31,300 nt of DNA from a virus: the IMG/VR virus record IMGVR_UViG_3300042465_001285, positions 1 through 31,300 of that record, one strand, 5' to 3'. The position numbers and the translations under genes are program-made. Within the stretch, counting starts at the first letter, position 1; each line of letters opens with the position of its first letter. Positions 21,339 to 30,237 of this stretch are shown in pieces. The notes beneath the pieces are model-generated. The model had not been told where the DNA came from, did not search any database, and was given only the letters and a program-made list of their open reading frames with translations.

Positions 21339-22080
21339 AGCAACAATTGCAATGCCGGTATACAAGGCCGACAAGATTGCTTTCCTGGCAATGGAATCAT
21401 TATGCAATCAAAAGACATCAATCAACTGGGAATTGATTGTCGCCGAAGAAATACATTCGCAACAACTGGGAATCGATTTCATTGAACAATATGCGGAACG
21501 CCTGAAGGATGCCGGTTGCGAATCAATCAAGTATCTTGAATATAAAGAATGGATTTCATTACCAAAAAAATGGAAAGACATCGGACAACACGCCGATCCG
21601 AATTCAAAGGTTTTCCTTTTGCAAGCGGTTGATTGTTATTCGGCGGCGGATCGAATCGAAGAAGCTTTCGATTGCATCGTCAATCGCAATTTTGATTGGG
21701 TTGATTACGAGAACGGATTCTTTTATAATTTGGCGACCGGGCAAATGATTCAATATTCAGCGAAGGCGCGAACGAATCTTGACATGGCATTCAAAACAAA
21801 ATACGCCAGGACAATTCCGGATTCGGCGCTTCGCAAAGGAATCGACGGATTCTTGTTTTCGCACGTCACAAAGCAAGCGAAGATTGTTAAACGGTTGTTG
21901 ATATCGAAACCGGCTAAAATGGATTCTTTCGACACCGACGGCGAAAACAATATTTCAATCAAACGAACATCGTTTTATTCAAACATTCGTCATCCTTTTA
22001 TTCGGACGTCAATAAGACTTGAAGACCTTGATATCACTGATAATATTAAAGATAAATTGAAAGATTTACGAACAAGATAA
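21331..22080 (+). CDS. Glycosyltransferase family 2-like (GT-A) protein
   Basis: 249 residues. The opening ATIAMPVYKADKIAFLAMES, then LCNQKTSINWELIVAEE, is the nucleotide-sugar binding start of GT-A family 2 enzymes. A metal-binding motif is less clear: FLLQAVDCYS (about 91-100) holds a single Asp where DxD is expected. It may add sugar to virion, DNA or host surface. The location immediately before terminase is odd for a surface enzyme but recurrent in Bacteroidetes phages as I recall. An inactive or divergent enzyme is possible. Confidence 0.65.
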   Translation: MIEATIAMPVYKADKIAFLAMESLCNQKTSINWELIVAEEIHSQQLGIDFIEQYAERLKDAGCESIKYLEYKEWISLPKKWKDIGQHADPNSKVFLLQAVDCYSAADRIEEAFDCIVNRNFDWVDYENGFFYNLATGQMIQYSAKARTNLDMAFKTKYARTIPDSALRKGIDGFLFSHVTKQAKIVKRLLISKPAKMDSFDTDGENNISIKRTSFYSNIRHPFIRTSIRLEDLDITDNIKDKLKDLRTR

Positions 22081-22098
22081 TATAATAAGAGTAAAGTT

Positions 22099-22497
22099 AT
22101 GGCATATAGTAACGAATATATTAAGAATCTTGAACTTTGGGCAATCGAGTACATTGAAGAATGTTCATCGCATAAAAAAGAAACGCTTTCAAATAAAGGC
22201 GAAATCATTATGGTAATGGATCGCCATATACCAACTATTGATTATTTCTTAAGAATCTGGATTCCAATCATTCGAAAGGAAAAAGGAATTGATCCTTCGA
22301 CTTGGTATAATTGGTTGCAATCTGAAGACAAACTTAAATTCGAGACTATAAAAAAGATAGACGACCTTTTCAAGGGACTTGCTCAAGACATCGTCGCCAA
22401 TGAAGGCAAGGGAATATTCTATGCAAAGAACCGCCTTGGCATGCACGACCGCCAACAAATCGAAACGCGCACGGTTGACAAGTTCGACTTTGAATGA
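22099..22497 (+). CDS. terS: Terminase small subunit
   Basis: 132 residues, helical. FLRIWIPIIRKEKGIDPSTW with YNWLQSED is a helix-turn-helix-like DNA-binding part, and the end (KGIFYAKNRLGMHDRQQIET) is the familiar C-terminal stretch of small terminase or DNA-packaging proteins in this phage group. It recognises the packaging start and loads the large subunit. Four-base overlap with the large subunit gene confirms the pairing. The leader holds ATAATATAATA (22077-22087), also present before the protease gene at 2227-2237. Confidence 0.75.
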   Translation: MAYSNEYIKNLELWAIEYIEECSSHKKETLSNKGEIIMVMDRHIPTIDYFLRIWIPIIRKEKGIDPSTWYNWLQSEDKLKFETIKKIDDLFKGLAQDIVANEGKGIFYAKNRLGMHDRQQIETRTVDKFDFE

Positions 22498-23696
22498 CGT
22501 TGATAAAAGGTTATAAACCGCACGACAACCAGCGCGCAATTCATTCCGCCATTAATTCGGGAACGGAAAAGTATTTCGCTTTGAACATCGGACGCCAGTT
22601 CGGAAAGACTTTGCTTGGCATCAACCAATTATTGTATTGGTCAATCAATGATCCAGGTTGCAAAATTGCATGGATCACGCCAGTATATAAGCAAGGGAAA
22701 AAAGTATTCGCCGAATTGGAAAAGGCGGTGGCGAAGTCCGGATTGTTCGAGTTCAACAAATCGGATCTTCGGATCACGGGGTTCGGTTCATCCATTGAAT
22801 TCTTTTCCGGTGAACGGCCGGATAACATTCGCGGAAATACATTCGACTACATGGTCGTTGATGAAATGGCGTTCACGCGTCCGGAACTTTGGGACGAAGT
22901 ATTATCGGCGACGGTAATGGTCAAGGGAAAAAAGATAATCTTTATTTCAACGCCGAAGGGAAAGAATCACTTTCACCGGTTGTGCATGCAACCGAATTAC
23001 GATGAAAGATATCGTTACATCCATTACACAAGCTACGACAATCCAATGATTGACGCCAGGGAATTGGACGAGCGCAAACGTTCTTTGCCGGATCACATCT
23101 TTCGTCAAGAATACATGGCCGAATTTATTGACAATGCATCCGGGTTGTTTCGGAATGTCAAGGATTGCATCGGAACGGCGAACAAGACCAATCGCAACTA
23201 TGCCGGCCTTGATATCGGACGCGCGGACGATTACACGGTTCTAACTATCTTGAATGACAAAGGACAAATGATTCACGTTCAAAGGTGGCGTCACGATGAA
23301 TGGTCAAAGATAATCGATAAGGTTGCCGAAGTCATCCGTCAATATCAAGCGGTGACATTGGTCGAAGTCAACAATCAAGGTGACGTCTTCTTTGAAATGC
23401 TGCGGTCGTCTTGTCGCAACCTGGTCAATCCATTTACAACCACATCGAAATCGAAACCGGTAATTATTGAAGACCTGGCGATGAGCTTCGAACAAAAGTC
23501 AATTTCGATAATTAATGAAACATGGTTGGTTGATGAATTGGAAAGTTTTACTTACATTTACAACGTGAACACCAGGAACGTTCAATATAGCGCACCGAGC
23601 GGAATGCATGACGACGGCGTGATATCGTTGGCGCTTGCCGTTCATTGCTTGAAGAACTACAAAAGAAAAGGAATTTACCATGCAATCCGGACTTAA
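22494..23696 (+). CDS. terL: Terminase large subunit
   Basis: 400 residues, all key motifs present. ATPase: Walker A GRQFGKT (33-39), Walker B VVDE (121-124), coupling motif IFISTPKG (about 149-156). Nuclease of RNase H-like fold: D240 in AGLDIGR, E291 in VEVNNQGD, D373/D374 in MHDDGVISLA. It pumps DNA through the portal and cuts concatemers. Somewhat short for the family but complete. The packaging mode (headful, cos or other) cannot be judged from this sequence by eye. Confidence 0.92.
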   Translation: MTLIKGYKPHDNQRAIHSAINSGTEKYFALNIGRQFGKTLLGINQLLYWSINDPGCKIAWITPVYKQGKKVFAELEKAVAKSGLFEFNKSDLRITGFGSSIEFFSGERPDNIRGNTFDYMVVDEMAFTRPELWDEVLSATVMVKGKKIIFISTPKGKNHFHRLCMQPNYDERYRYIHYTSYDNPMIDARELDERKRSLPDHIFRQEYMAEFIDNASGLFRNVKDCIGTANKTNRNYAGLDIGRADDYTVLTILNDKGQMIHVQRWRHDEWSKIIDKVAEVIRQYQAVTLVEVNNQGDVFFEMLRSSCRNLVNPFTTTSKSKPVIIEDLAMSFEQKSISIINETWLVDELESFTYIYNVNTRNVQYSAPSGMHDDGVISLALAVHCLKNYKRKGIYHAIRT

Positions 23697-23865
23697 CTAC
23701 AAGCGAATGGTTGTTCAACAATTCATCAAGGATAAGACCGGACGAAATGTATTAATAGTATTTAACAAACCGAATGAAATGCAACGACATATTTTTATGT
23801 TGGAACATGCTTACCAAATCGCAAAGGAACACAATGATAAAATTAAATCTACCAAAAACAATTAA
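23680..23865 (+). CDS. Small protein after terminase, unknown
   Basis: 61 residues: a short beta segment (GRNVLIVFNKPNEM) between helices, ending in a basic run (KIKSTKNN). It overlaps the terminase end by 17 bases and the next gene by 32. No family recognised. Confidence 0.5.
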   Translation: MQSGLNYKRMVVQQFIKDKTGRNVLIVFNKPNEMQRHIFMLEHAYQIAKEHNDKIKSTKNN

Positions 23866-24541
23866 CGATTGCCGGCCGGATCAATTGACCAAATGGATCA
23901 TGCTTGCCGATGCAATGAAGGAACGCCAGGACGATGAATGGTTGGGAATGATTGAATTCCAATGTCAACTTCTTTCAATCTTTTCAGGCGTTTCGATTAG
24001 CAAAATCAAACAAGGAAACATCGACGATGTCAAAGAAGCTTCAAGTCAATTGTTCAACATGTTGTCGGAATACAAATCGGACGAACCGATTGGAATGGTT
24101 GAAATCGAAGGAAAGAAATTCGTTTTTCAAAAGGACTTCCGATATATTACGACCGGTCAAATTATTGACTTGAAATTGATTGAAGACATTGCAACCGATC
24201 CATGCAAGGCGGTCGCGATTTGTTATATCGAAAGCGGAATGGATTATTGTCACGAAGATTCGAAAGGTCGAATCACGAATCCGACGGATGTCCGATATAA
24301 ATTATTCAAGGAACATTTTCCAGGCGATGAATTCTTAAATTTCTTCGGTTTTTTTTTGCGCGAATACGAGACGCGGAGTCACGCTATATCGGCGATTCAA
24401 CAACTGAGGACGATGTTGACGACGAAAGAAATGATTCAAGAATCCGAGATTCAAGCTGGTTTATATGGACGACTATTCTCCATCGATTATCAAAAGAAAT
24501 GGGACAAGATGTGGAAAAGATTACGGCGCAACCTTACGTGA
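23834..24541 (+). CDS. Tail-module protein, possible assembly chaperone
   Basis: 235 residues from ATG 23834; the in-frame extension upstream is shadow of the previous gene. It opens MIKLNLPKTINDCRPDQLTK and is mostly helical (WLGMIEFQCQLLSIFSGVSI; FLNFFGFFLREYETRSHAIS). This long helical plan, starting with a strand and THxDLTxxQ-like segment, recurs after terminase in Bacteroidetes phages without a settled function; a tail assembly chaperone is plausible by size and place. A nine-T run (24349-24357) lies in the FFGFFL codons. Overlaps the following small frame. Confidence 0.55.
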   Translation: MIKLNLPKTINDCRPDQLTKWIMLADAMKERQDDEWLGMIEFQCQLLSIFSGVSISKIKQGNIDDVKEASSQLFNMLSEYKSDEPIGMVEIEGKKFVFQKDFRYITTGQIIDLKLIEDIATDPCKAVAICYIESGMDYCHEDSKGRITNPTDVRYKLFKEHFPGDEFLNFFGFFLREYETRSHAISAIQQLRTMLTTKEMIQESEIQAGLYGRLFSIDYQKKWDKMWKRLRRNLT

Positions 24542-24603
24542 AATCTTTATTCTGGATGAATTACTTTAAAATAGTTGACGAACAAAAAAGCATATTAAAA
24601 TAA
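24499..24603 (+). CDS. 34-residue protein with FWMNYFKIVDE motif
   Basis: Short frame (MGQDVEKITAQPYVKSLFWM, then NYFKIVDEQKSILK) overlapping the 3' end of the preceding gene by 43 bases and sharing a base with the next start (TAATG). The LFWxNYxKIVDE motif is one I have seen in small phage proteins at this position, which is why I keep it. It is in the -1 frame relative to the preceding gene, so it could also be the end of a frameshift product. Confidence 0.45.
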   Translation: MGQDVEKITAQPYVKSLFWMNYFKIVDEQKSILK

Positions 24604-25127
24604 TGGCCGGTGAATTTGATTTTCTTGAAGGGTTCGGAATATCTTCGACCGATGTCGCGCAACCTTCAAATGTTTATGAACAATTTCTTTTGACGGTTGG
24701 CAACCAGGTGACAAAAGACTTGTCCGACTATATTAAATCGAATGCAAATAATACGGGCGGATTGGCCGCTTCGGTTGTTTACTTTCCGACGGGCGCATTG
24801 TCTTTCGAGATTCAAGCGGATGACTATTTTAAATTTCAAGATCAAGGCGTCAATTCGGTTGGTTCGAATAATCACGGCAGCGAATTTAGTTTTCGTTATC
24901 CTGGCGTTTCACCAAGAATGGCAACGGCTATTCAACAAGCTTACGGCGTCACATCGTCGCATGCTTATGCGATATCGTCAAAAATAAAAGAACACGGTAT
25001 TCGACCAAAGAAAATAATTGAAACAGTTTTGAACGAAGAAGTTCTTGACCGCATCGCAAATGATTTGGCCGAAGTGACCGGTTTGATTTTTAGTATTAAA
25101 TTTGACAAAGCAACAACACAAAAATAA
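24603..25127 (+). CDS. Tail completion-type protein
   Basis: 174 residues. A helical start (VYEQFLLTVGNQVTKDLSDY), a beta region (GALSFEIQADDYFKFQDQGV), the segment FRYPGVSPRM, then a helical end (AYAISSKIKEHGI, RPKKIIETVLN). The plan is close to HK97 gp10-like tail completion proteins that join tail tube to neck, a group seen in many Bacteroidetes phages. Specific role not proven. Directly abuts the next gene with no gap. Confidence 0.55.
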   Translation: MAGEFDFLEGFGISSTDVAQPSNVYEQFLLTVGNQVTKDLSDYIKSNANNTGGLAASVVYFPTGALSFEIQADDYFKFQDQGVNSVGSNNHGSEFSFRYPGVSPRMATAIQQAYGVTSSHAYAISSKIKEHGIRPKKIIETVLNEEVLDRIANDLAEVTGLIFSIKFDKATTQK

Positions 25128-26327
25128 ATGGCAATAACAATCCAACAACAACCGCAACTTTTTTCAACGGCCGGCAATCCAATCGTTTGGACTTTCGAAT
25201 CGGATCAAACCGCGCAACCGAATTTTTGTTTCATCGTTGAACTTTACCTTTTCGGAAGTTTATATTCAACACATCAAGTCTTTCCACAATTCGGAATCTT
25301 GTCAAGGTTCAACGCGTCCGAAGCTTTGAAATCTTTCTTGTCTTCGCCATTGATTGTCAACGGAACATTGACGACCGATTACAATACCGCGATTACGAAT
25401 GCTTGGATTGTCGTTTCGGAAAAGTACGGAACACCGCCGGTCATTGGCGCATCGGCCACAACGGCAACGATGAAACCTTTCAACGGCGCTTTGCGACATC
25501 CGGAATTCATCAATTGGAATTATCAAGACTATAATGTCGACACCAACAATCCATTAACACCAGGCGTTAAATTCTTGACATCATGGCCACGAACGCGAAA
25601 GTATTTTTGTGGATTGAATGAAAATATATTCCTTGGATTCATTTCAAACGATACGGCATTTAATGTTCGCTTTCGATTAAAGAATTCGGCCGGCGGAATA
25701 ATTGCAAACGTTGTGACTTCATTGACCTTGAATGATTTGACGGTTGTTGATTGCAGTCCGGCAACGATTATTGCGAACACAACAATCACGGCGGCCAACT
25801 TTGCGGCGGCTGCTTATTATGAAGTTATTGCGCGCGCGGCCGGAACTGGATTGTTCAACGGATCTTCGGAAACCTTTCAAATCTACATTGACAACGAATG
25901 CCACCGATATCCAACAAGGCGATTGCATTGGTTGAACAAGTTCGGAGTTTGGGACTCGTTTACGTTCACGCTTGTTTCAACCGAATCAACAACGGTTGCC
26001 GGTTCAACATACGAACGCGAGTCCGGAATTTGGAGCGGAACGAATTATATATATCCATTATACCAGGGACAAATCACAACGTTTTCAAAACGCGCCGAAG
26101 ATACAATGATTTTGAATTCGGATTGGATAAGCGAAGAAGTTCAACAATGGTTGGTTCGGGAATTATACGAATCGCCGAATGTTTATCTTGAAGCTTCGAC
26201 CGGCGCATTCGAACCAGTGAACATAACGAATCAAGGTTACGACTTGAAGCAATCAAGAAAAGACGGGTTGATCAGGGAAACAATCGAAATCAAAAAAACT
26301 TATTCTTATAATTCACAACTTAATTAA
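25128..26327 (+). CDS. Tail tip / distal tail structural protein
   Basis: 399 residues, rich in beta strands, Thr, Asn and aromatic residues. Opens MAITIQQQPQLFSTAGNPIVWTF-like (first 20: MAITIQQQPQLFSTAGNPIV). A central segment DNECHRYPTRRLHWLNKFGV, then WDSFTFTL, is a marker of a tail protein that precedes the SKT-LPGT protein in Bacteroidetes phages. Probably part of the tail tip or baseplate. No enzyme motif seen. Start immediately follows the preceding stop. Confidence 0.6.
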   Translation: MAITIQQQPQLFSTAGNPIVWTFESDQTAQPNFCFIVELYLFGSLYSTHQVFPQFGILSRFNASEALKSFLSSPLIVNGTLTTDYNTAITNAWIVVSEKYGTPPVIGASATTATMKPFNGALRHPEFINWNYQDYNVDTNNPLTPGVKFLTSWPRTRKYFCGLNENIFLGFISNDTAFNVRFRLKNSAGGIIANVVTSLTLNDLTVVDCSPATIIANTTITAANFAAAAYYEVIARAAGTGLFNGSSETFQIYIDNECHRYPTRRLHWLNKFGVWDSFTFTLVSTESTTVAGSTYERESGIWSGTNYIYPLYQGQITTFSKRAEDTMILNSDWISEEVQQWLVRELYESPNVYLEASTGAFEPVNITNQGYDLKQSRKDGLIRETIEIKKTYSYNSQLN

Positions 26328-28646
26328 ATGGCCGGCGAATTATACATCAATTCAAGGTTGGTTGATATCGACCAATCGATTCCGTTTCCATTGACGTTCA
26401 ATATTTCGGACATCAAGGATATTTCATCAAGGAAAGGAAACAAATCGAAAACGATTACTTTACCAGGGACGCGAATTAATCACGAATTAATGGTATCGGT
26501 TTTTTTATTAACGGCAACGGAAAAGATTTCAACCACAACATCCGGAATCGTGAACTTCGATCCGTCGATAAAAGCGACTTGTCAATATTACAATAATGGA
26601 TTGCTTGAATTCAACGGCATCGCGCAATTAATGGAATGCAAGTTGAACAACGGTACTTGGTCTTTCGAAATCACAATGGTATCGGACACGATTGACTACA
26701 TTGCGCAATTGAAAAAGGTTAAAGTTAATGAACTTGATTATTCGGAATATCAACACAACTTGACATTAGCCGATCAACAAGAAACGTGGAACGGATTCAA
26801 TCAAATCAACGGCGTTTCGACACCAATAAAAACCGGATCGGATTGGGACGGCATCGGATATTATTACGGCCTTATTGATTACGGATATAATCGACCGACA
26901 CCGGACACATTTGCCGTTGACAACATACCGGTTCAAACGTTTGTTTATGGCATCTTAAAAAAGATATTTGAATTCGCCGGAATTACTTGGTCATCTAATT
27001 TTTTAGAATCACAACGGTTCAAAAGATTGTTGCTTGCATATTACGGCGGCGCATTGCCAACAATAACGGCCGGCGATTCATTAAGCGATTCGGCAACCAC
27101 AACCGAGAACAACAACGCTGGCGGTTTTATTATGAACGGAACGGCAACGGTTGCGAACGCGCCGGTTGTTTCTTTCCCGGACGCGACAATGCTTGACATT
27201 TACGACGCGACAATTGTGACCGATCCTTCGTCACAAATTTTGTCAACAACGCCATTGAAATTCCGGGCGTCTTCGAATGGAATGTTCCAGGTGCAATATT
27301 CAGGAACACACGACGTCGCCTTTTCTTTTCCGGCAAGCGGTCAAATGTTTGTTGAATATACTGTTTCATTGATTATCAAGAAAAACAATATCGTTGTTTC
27401 AACCGATCCAATTTATAACGGAACATTGAACGGCGTAATCATGCCATTACCGCCAACAACATTTTCTTTCAATTTCAATCGTTCGGTCAATATGTTGATC
27501 AACGATGAATTGACTTTTGAAATAATGTTGTCAAGAACAAATTTACAATTGATTATTCCGAATTATGCAAATCATTCGGTTACACAAACCGTGACATCAA
27601 CCGGCGCAACATTGGACATTATCAAAAGTCAACAAGCATTGACACCAGGATCGGCCGTAACGTTGAATCCATTTTTACCGGACATGACTTGCGATGTTTT
27701 TTTGAAGGGAATAATTACGGCCTTCAATTTATATTTGAAACCGGATGCCAACAATCCGACGATTCTTGAAATCGAACCGCTCGCCGATTTTTACAACGGA
27801 TCGGACAAGGCGCTTGATTGGACGTATCTTGTCGACAAGTCAAAAGAAATCAAGGTCACACCGACAATCAACTTCGCGTCGAAAGATTATAATTTCATGT
27901 TTGAAAGCGAGGACGATTATTGGAATACGCAATATGTAAACGGATTCGCGGAACAATACGGATCATTCACTTTGTCGTCACAATCGCAATATGCAACCGA
28001 CACAACCGACATGAAGCTTCCATTCGGTCAACATCCATTGGCGTTGATTGATTCAACCAATTTAATTGTTCCAAGATTTTACCAGGTGAACTTCGATGAA
28101 TTTGGGAATGGTCAAATCGTTTTGAAAAAAGGAAAGTCTTTCATCGTTCAACTTGGCGAAGCGCGCGACGGTAATTGGATTCACCGGAACGAAGCCGGAT
28201 TTGATTTTCCACAATTAAAATATCCATACGTCGGACACCTGGACAACATCGACACGCCAACATTCGATTTCAATTTCGGCGTTCCCGAAGTAGTTTATTA
28301 TCCGGCGACAATTTACACGTCAAACAATCTTTACCAATATCACGAAAGATTCATCAAAGAAATCGTTTCAAGGTTCGGTAAAATGTTGACATTATACGCG
28401 ACGATTGATTCCGATATTATCAACAAGTTGGATTTTAGAAACTTAATTAACATCGATGCGGTCGTTTATCGATTGCAAAAAATAAATGATTACGATTCCG
28501 GGAAAGGTCAATCGACATTGGTCGAACTGATTCGCATAATAGAAGGGGAAAGCGAAGGCGGTGAAATCGAAACATATTACCGACTAAGCGAAAACGGAAT
28601 AATACGACGAGAAGAATTTTACAAAAATAAACGAATAACGGAATAA
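26328..28646 (+). CDS. Large tail protein (baseplate hub/tail tip), SKTITLPGT type
   Basis: 772 residues. The start has the marker FNISDIKDISSRKGNKSKTI, then TLPGTRINH, of large tail proteins in Bacteroidetes phages. It is followed by hub-like beta domains, and the end (YYRLSENGIIRREEFYKNKR) is polar. Size and place, between the distal tail protein and fibre, suggest a baseplate hub that anchors fibres and contacts the tape measure. No peptidoglycan hydrolase motif was seen. It abuts the preceding gene directly (TAAATG) and lies two bases from the fibre gene. Confidence 0.65.
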   Translation: MAGELYINSRLVDIDQSIPFPLTFNISDIKDISSRKGNKSKTITLPGTRINHELMVSVFLLTATEKISTTTSGIVNFDPSIKATCQYYNNGLLEFNGIAQLMECKLNNGTWSFEITMVSDTIDYIAQLKKVKVNELDYSEYQHNLTLADQQETWNGFNQINGVSTPIKTGSDWDGIGYYYGLIDYGYNRPTPDTFAVDNIPVQTFVYGILKKIFEFAGITWSSNFLESQRFKRLLLAYYGGALPTITAGDSLSDSATTTENNNAGGFIMNGTATVANAPVVSFPDATMLDIYDATIVTDPSSQILSTTPLKFRASSNGMFQVQYSGTHDVAFSFPASGQMFVEYTVSLIIKKNNIVVSTDPIYNGTLNGVIMPLPPTTFSFNFNRSVNMLINDELTFEIMLSRTNLQLIIPNYANHSVTQTVTSTGATLDIIKSQQALTPGSAVTLNPFLPDMTCDVFLKGIITAFNLYLKPDANNPTILEIEPLADFYNGSDKALDWTYLVDKSKEIKVTPTINFASKDYNFMFESEDDYWNTQYVNGFAEQYGSFTLSSQSQYATDTTDMKLPFGQHPLALIDSTNLIVPRFYQVNFDEFGNGQIVLKKGKSFIVQLGEARDGNWIHRNEAGFDFPQLKYPYVGHLDNIDTPTFDFNFGVPEVVYYPATIYTSNNLYQYHERFIKEIVSRFGKMLTLYATIDSDIINKLDFRNLINIDAVVYRLQKINDYDSGKGQSTLVELIRIIEGESEGGEIETYYRLSENGIIRREEFYKNKRITE

Positions 28647-28648
28647 TT

Positions 28649-29908
28649 ATGGCTGATGTTAAAATTTCACAATTAACACCAAAGGGATTACCTTTGGATG
28701 CAACCGACTTACTTGAAGTATCGGTTTATAATGGATTAACTTATAATTCATTTCATTTAACCGGCGCTGAAATAATTAACGCAAGCGCTTTGACGGTTGG
28801 AACAACGCCAATTTCTTCGGGTTCGGTTGGTGGTATATTGTTTCAAGGAACGGGAAACGTGGTTCAAGAAGATACCAATTTCATTTGGGACAATACGAAC
28901 AAACGACTTGGACTTGGAGCAACGCCGTCAACAAGCGTTAGACTTGACGTAAGGGCGCAAGGCGCGTTGAGTACGGACATAGCATTGCGCGTTCGTAATA
29001 GTGCTAACACGGCGGATATTTTAAACGTAAACGGCAAAGGTCAAGTTTGGGCAAATGGAACGGGTGCAATCGCAAGCAATACCGCGTTCGGTGAAATGAC
29101 CTTGAATTCATTAACAACGGCAACGGGAAATACCGCTTTTGGTTTTAGTGCTATAAAAGCAAATTTAACGGGAACTGGTTTAACCGCTTTTGGAAACAAC
29201 GCTTTGTTAGCATCAACGGGCGCGGGAAATACGGCGGTTGGAAACGGAGCGGGACAAAGTAATGTTGGCGGAACAAACAATACTTATTTGGGATATTCGG
29301 CCGGGCAAAACGGAACAACGGCGGTTGGTAGTGTGTTCATCGGTTATGCGGCGGGGCAAAGTTCGAATGCACAATACGGAGTTTTTATTGGGCAAAGTGC
29401 AAGTACAACGGGCGGAAATGGAACGGTTGCAATTGGTTATTCTGCGGGCGCTGGAACGGGAACATATAACATATCAATTGGGCAAAGTGCTGGATTTGGA
29501 ATGACAATTGGTGGAAATAACATTCATATCGGATATAGAACCGTTGCAAGTGGAATAACAACTGGAACAAATAATACAATAATTGGTGGCAATAGTGTTG
29601 TCGGCGCGGTTTCAAATAACGTGGCTATTTCGGACGGAGCTGGAAACAAAGTTCTTTGGTTCAATTCAGTTAACGCGCTTGTTTCGGATTTAAAAATTGA
29701 CACCGTAACGGGAATAAAAATCGGAACGGCAACCGCTCAAAAAATAGCATTTTGGAACGCGACGCCAATTGTTCAACCAACAACGGCAACAACGCCAGCA
29801 ACGGTTGTAAGTGGAGCGGGCGGAAATGTAAAACATGACGATACATTTGACGGATATACATTGGAAAAAGTAGTAAGGGCATTAAGAAATACGGGAATTT
29901 TAGCATAA
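28649..29908 (+). CDS. Tail fibre / receptor-binding protein with YadA-like beta-roll repeats
   Basis: 419 residues. N-terminal 100 form an attachment part (MADVKISQLTPKGLPLDATD). Residues about 135-330 are degenerate 14- to 28-residue repeats of the form GNTAFGxxA, LGYSAGQN, FIGYAAGQS, VAIGYSAG, typical of the left-handed parallel beta-roll of YadA heads and other trimeric adhesins. The end (TGIKIGTATAQKIAFWNATP, then VVRALRNTGILA) is the usual fibre tip of Bacteroidetes phages. Likely trimeric and host-binding. Codon use (GGG, AGT, ACG) differs from neighbours, consistent with exchange between phages. Confidence 0.75.
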   Translation: MADVKISQLTPKGLPLDATDLLEVSVYNGLTYNSFHLTGAEIINASALTVGTTPISSGSVGGILFQGTGNVVQEDTNFIWDNTNKRLGLGATPSTSVRLDVRAQGALSTDIALRVRNSANTADILNVNGKGQVWANGTGAIASNTAFGEMTLNSLTTATGNTAFGFSAIKANLTGTGLTAFGNNALLASTGAGNTAVGNGAGQSNVGGTNNTYLGYSAGQNGTTAVGSVFIGYAAGQSSNAQYGVFIGQSASTTGGNGTVAIGYSAGAGTGTYNISIGQSAGFGMTIGGNNIHIGYRTVASGITTGTNNTIIGGNSVVGAVSNNVAISDGAGNKVLWFNSVNALVSDLKIDTVTGIKIGTATAQKIAFWNATPIVQPTTATTPATVVSGAGGNVKHDDTFDGYTLEKVVRALRNTGILA

Positions 29909-29927
29909 ACAATTTAAAAAACAAATC

Positions 29928-30236
29928 ATGAGCATCACAATCAAATCAACGGAACAAAAAACAATAATGATTTCGGGAACTGAAATTTCTTTAAACGAAG
30001 TTTATGGACGTTTGGAATTCGTCGGACGCGCAAACGGCACAACCTTAGAAATTGCAACATCAACCTTTGTAAGTAGAAATACTTACGAAGAAGGGAAACC
30101 GCTATTTACCGATATTCCGTCCGGGAACATTAACGCCAGTTTAGAAATTGACGAGGAACAAAGCTTGGAAACCGCGCATAAATACGCAAAGATAGCATAC
30201 GAGCAACTTGGATATGAAGTTTTAATCAATATATAA
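29928..30236 (+). CDS. Small protein after the fibre gene, possible fibre chaperone
   Basis: 102 residues: beta-rich first half (MSITIKSTEQKTIMISGTEI; VYGRLEFVGRANGTTLEIAT) and a helical end (SLETAHKYAKIAYEQLGYEV). It sits between fibre and tape measure, where small fibre assembly or tip proteins occur. Codon style resembles the fibre gene, hinting that both moved as a cassette. No family name. One base separates it from the tape measure start. Confidence 0.55.
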   Translation: MSITIKSTEQKTIMISGTEISLNEVYGRLEFVGRANGTTLEIATSTFVSRNTYEEGKPLFTDIPSGNINASLEIDEEQSLETAHKYAKIAYEQLGYEVLINI

Positions 30237-30237
30237 T

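Noticed and set aside
24349-24357. Nine-T run as a frameshift site joining the possible chaperone to the -1 frame
   Set aside because: The -1 frame is open to 24603, but its first 45 codons look like shadow sequence (Arg/Asp/Ser-rich), while the 0-frame stays convincing to 24541. No stimulating structure was seen.
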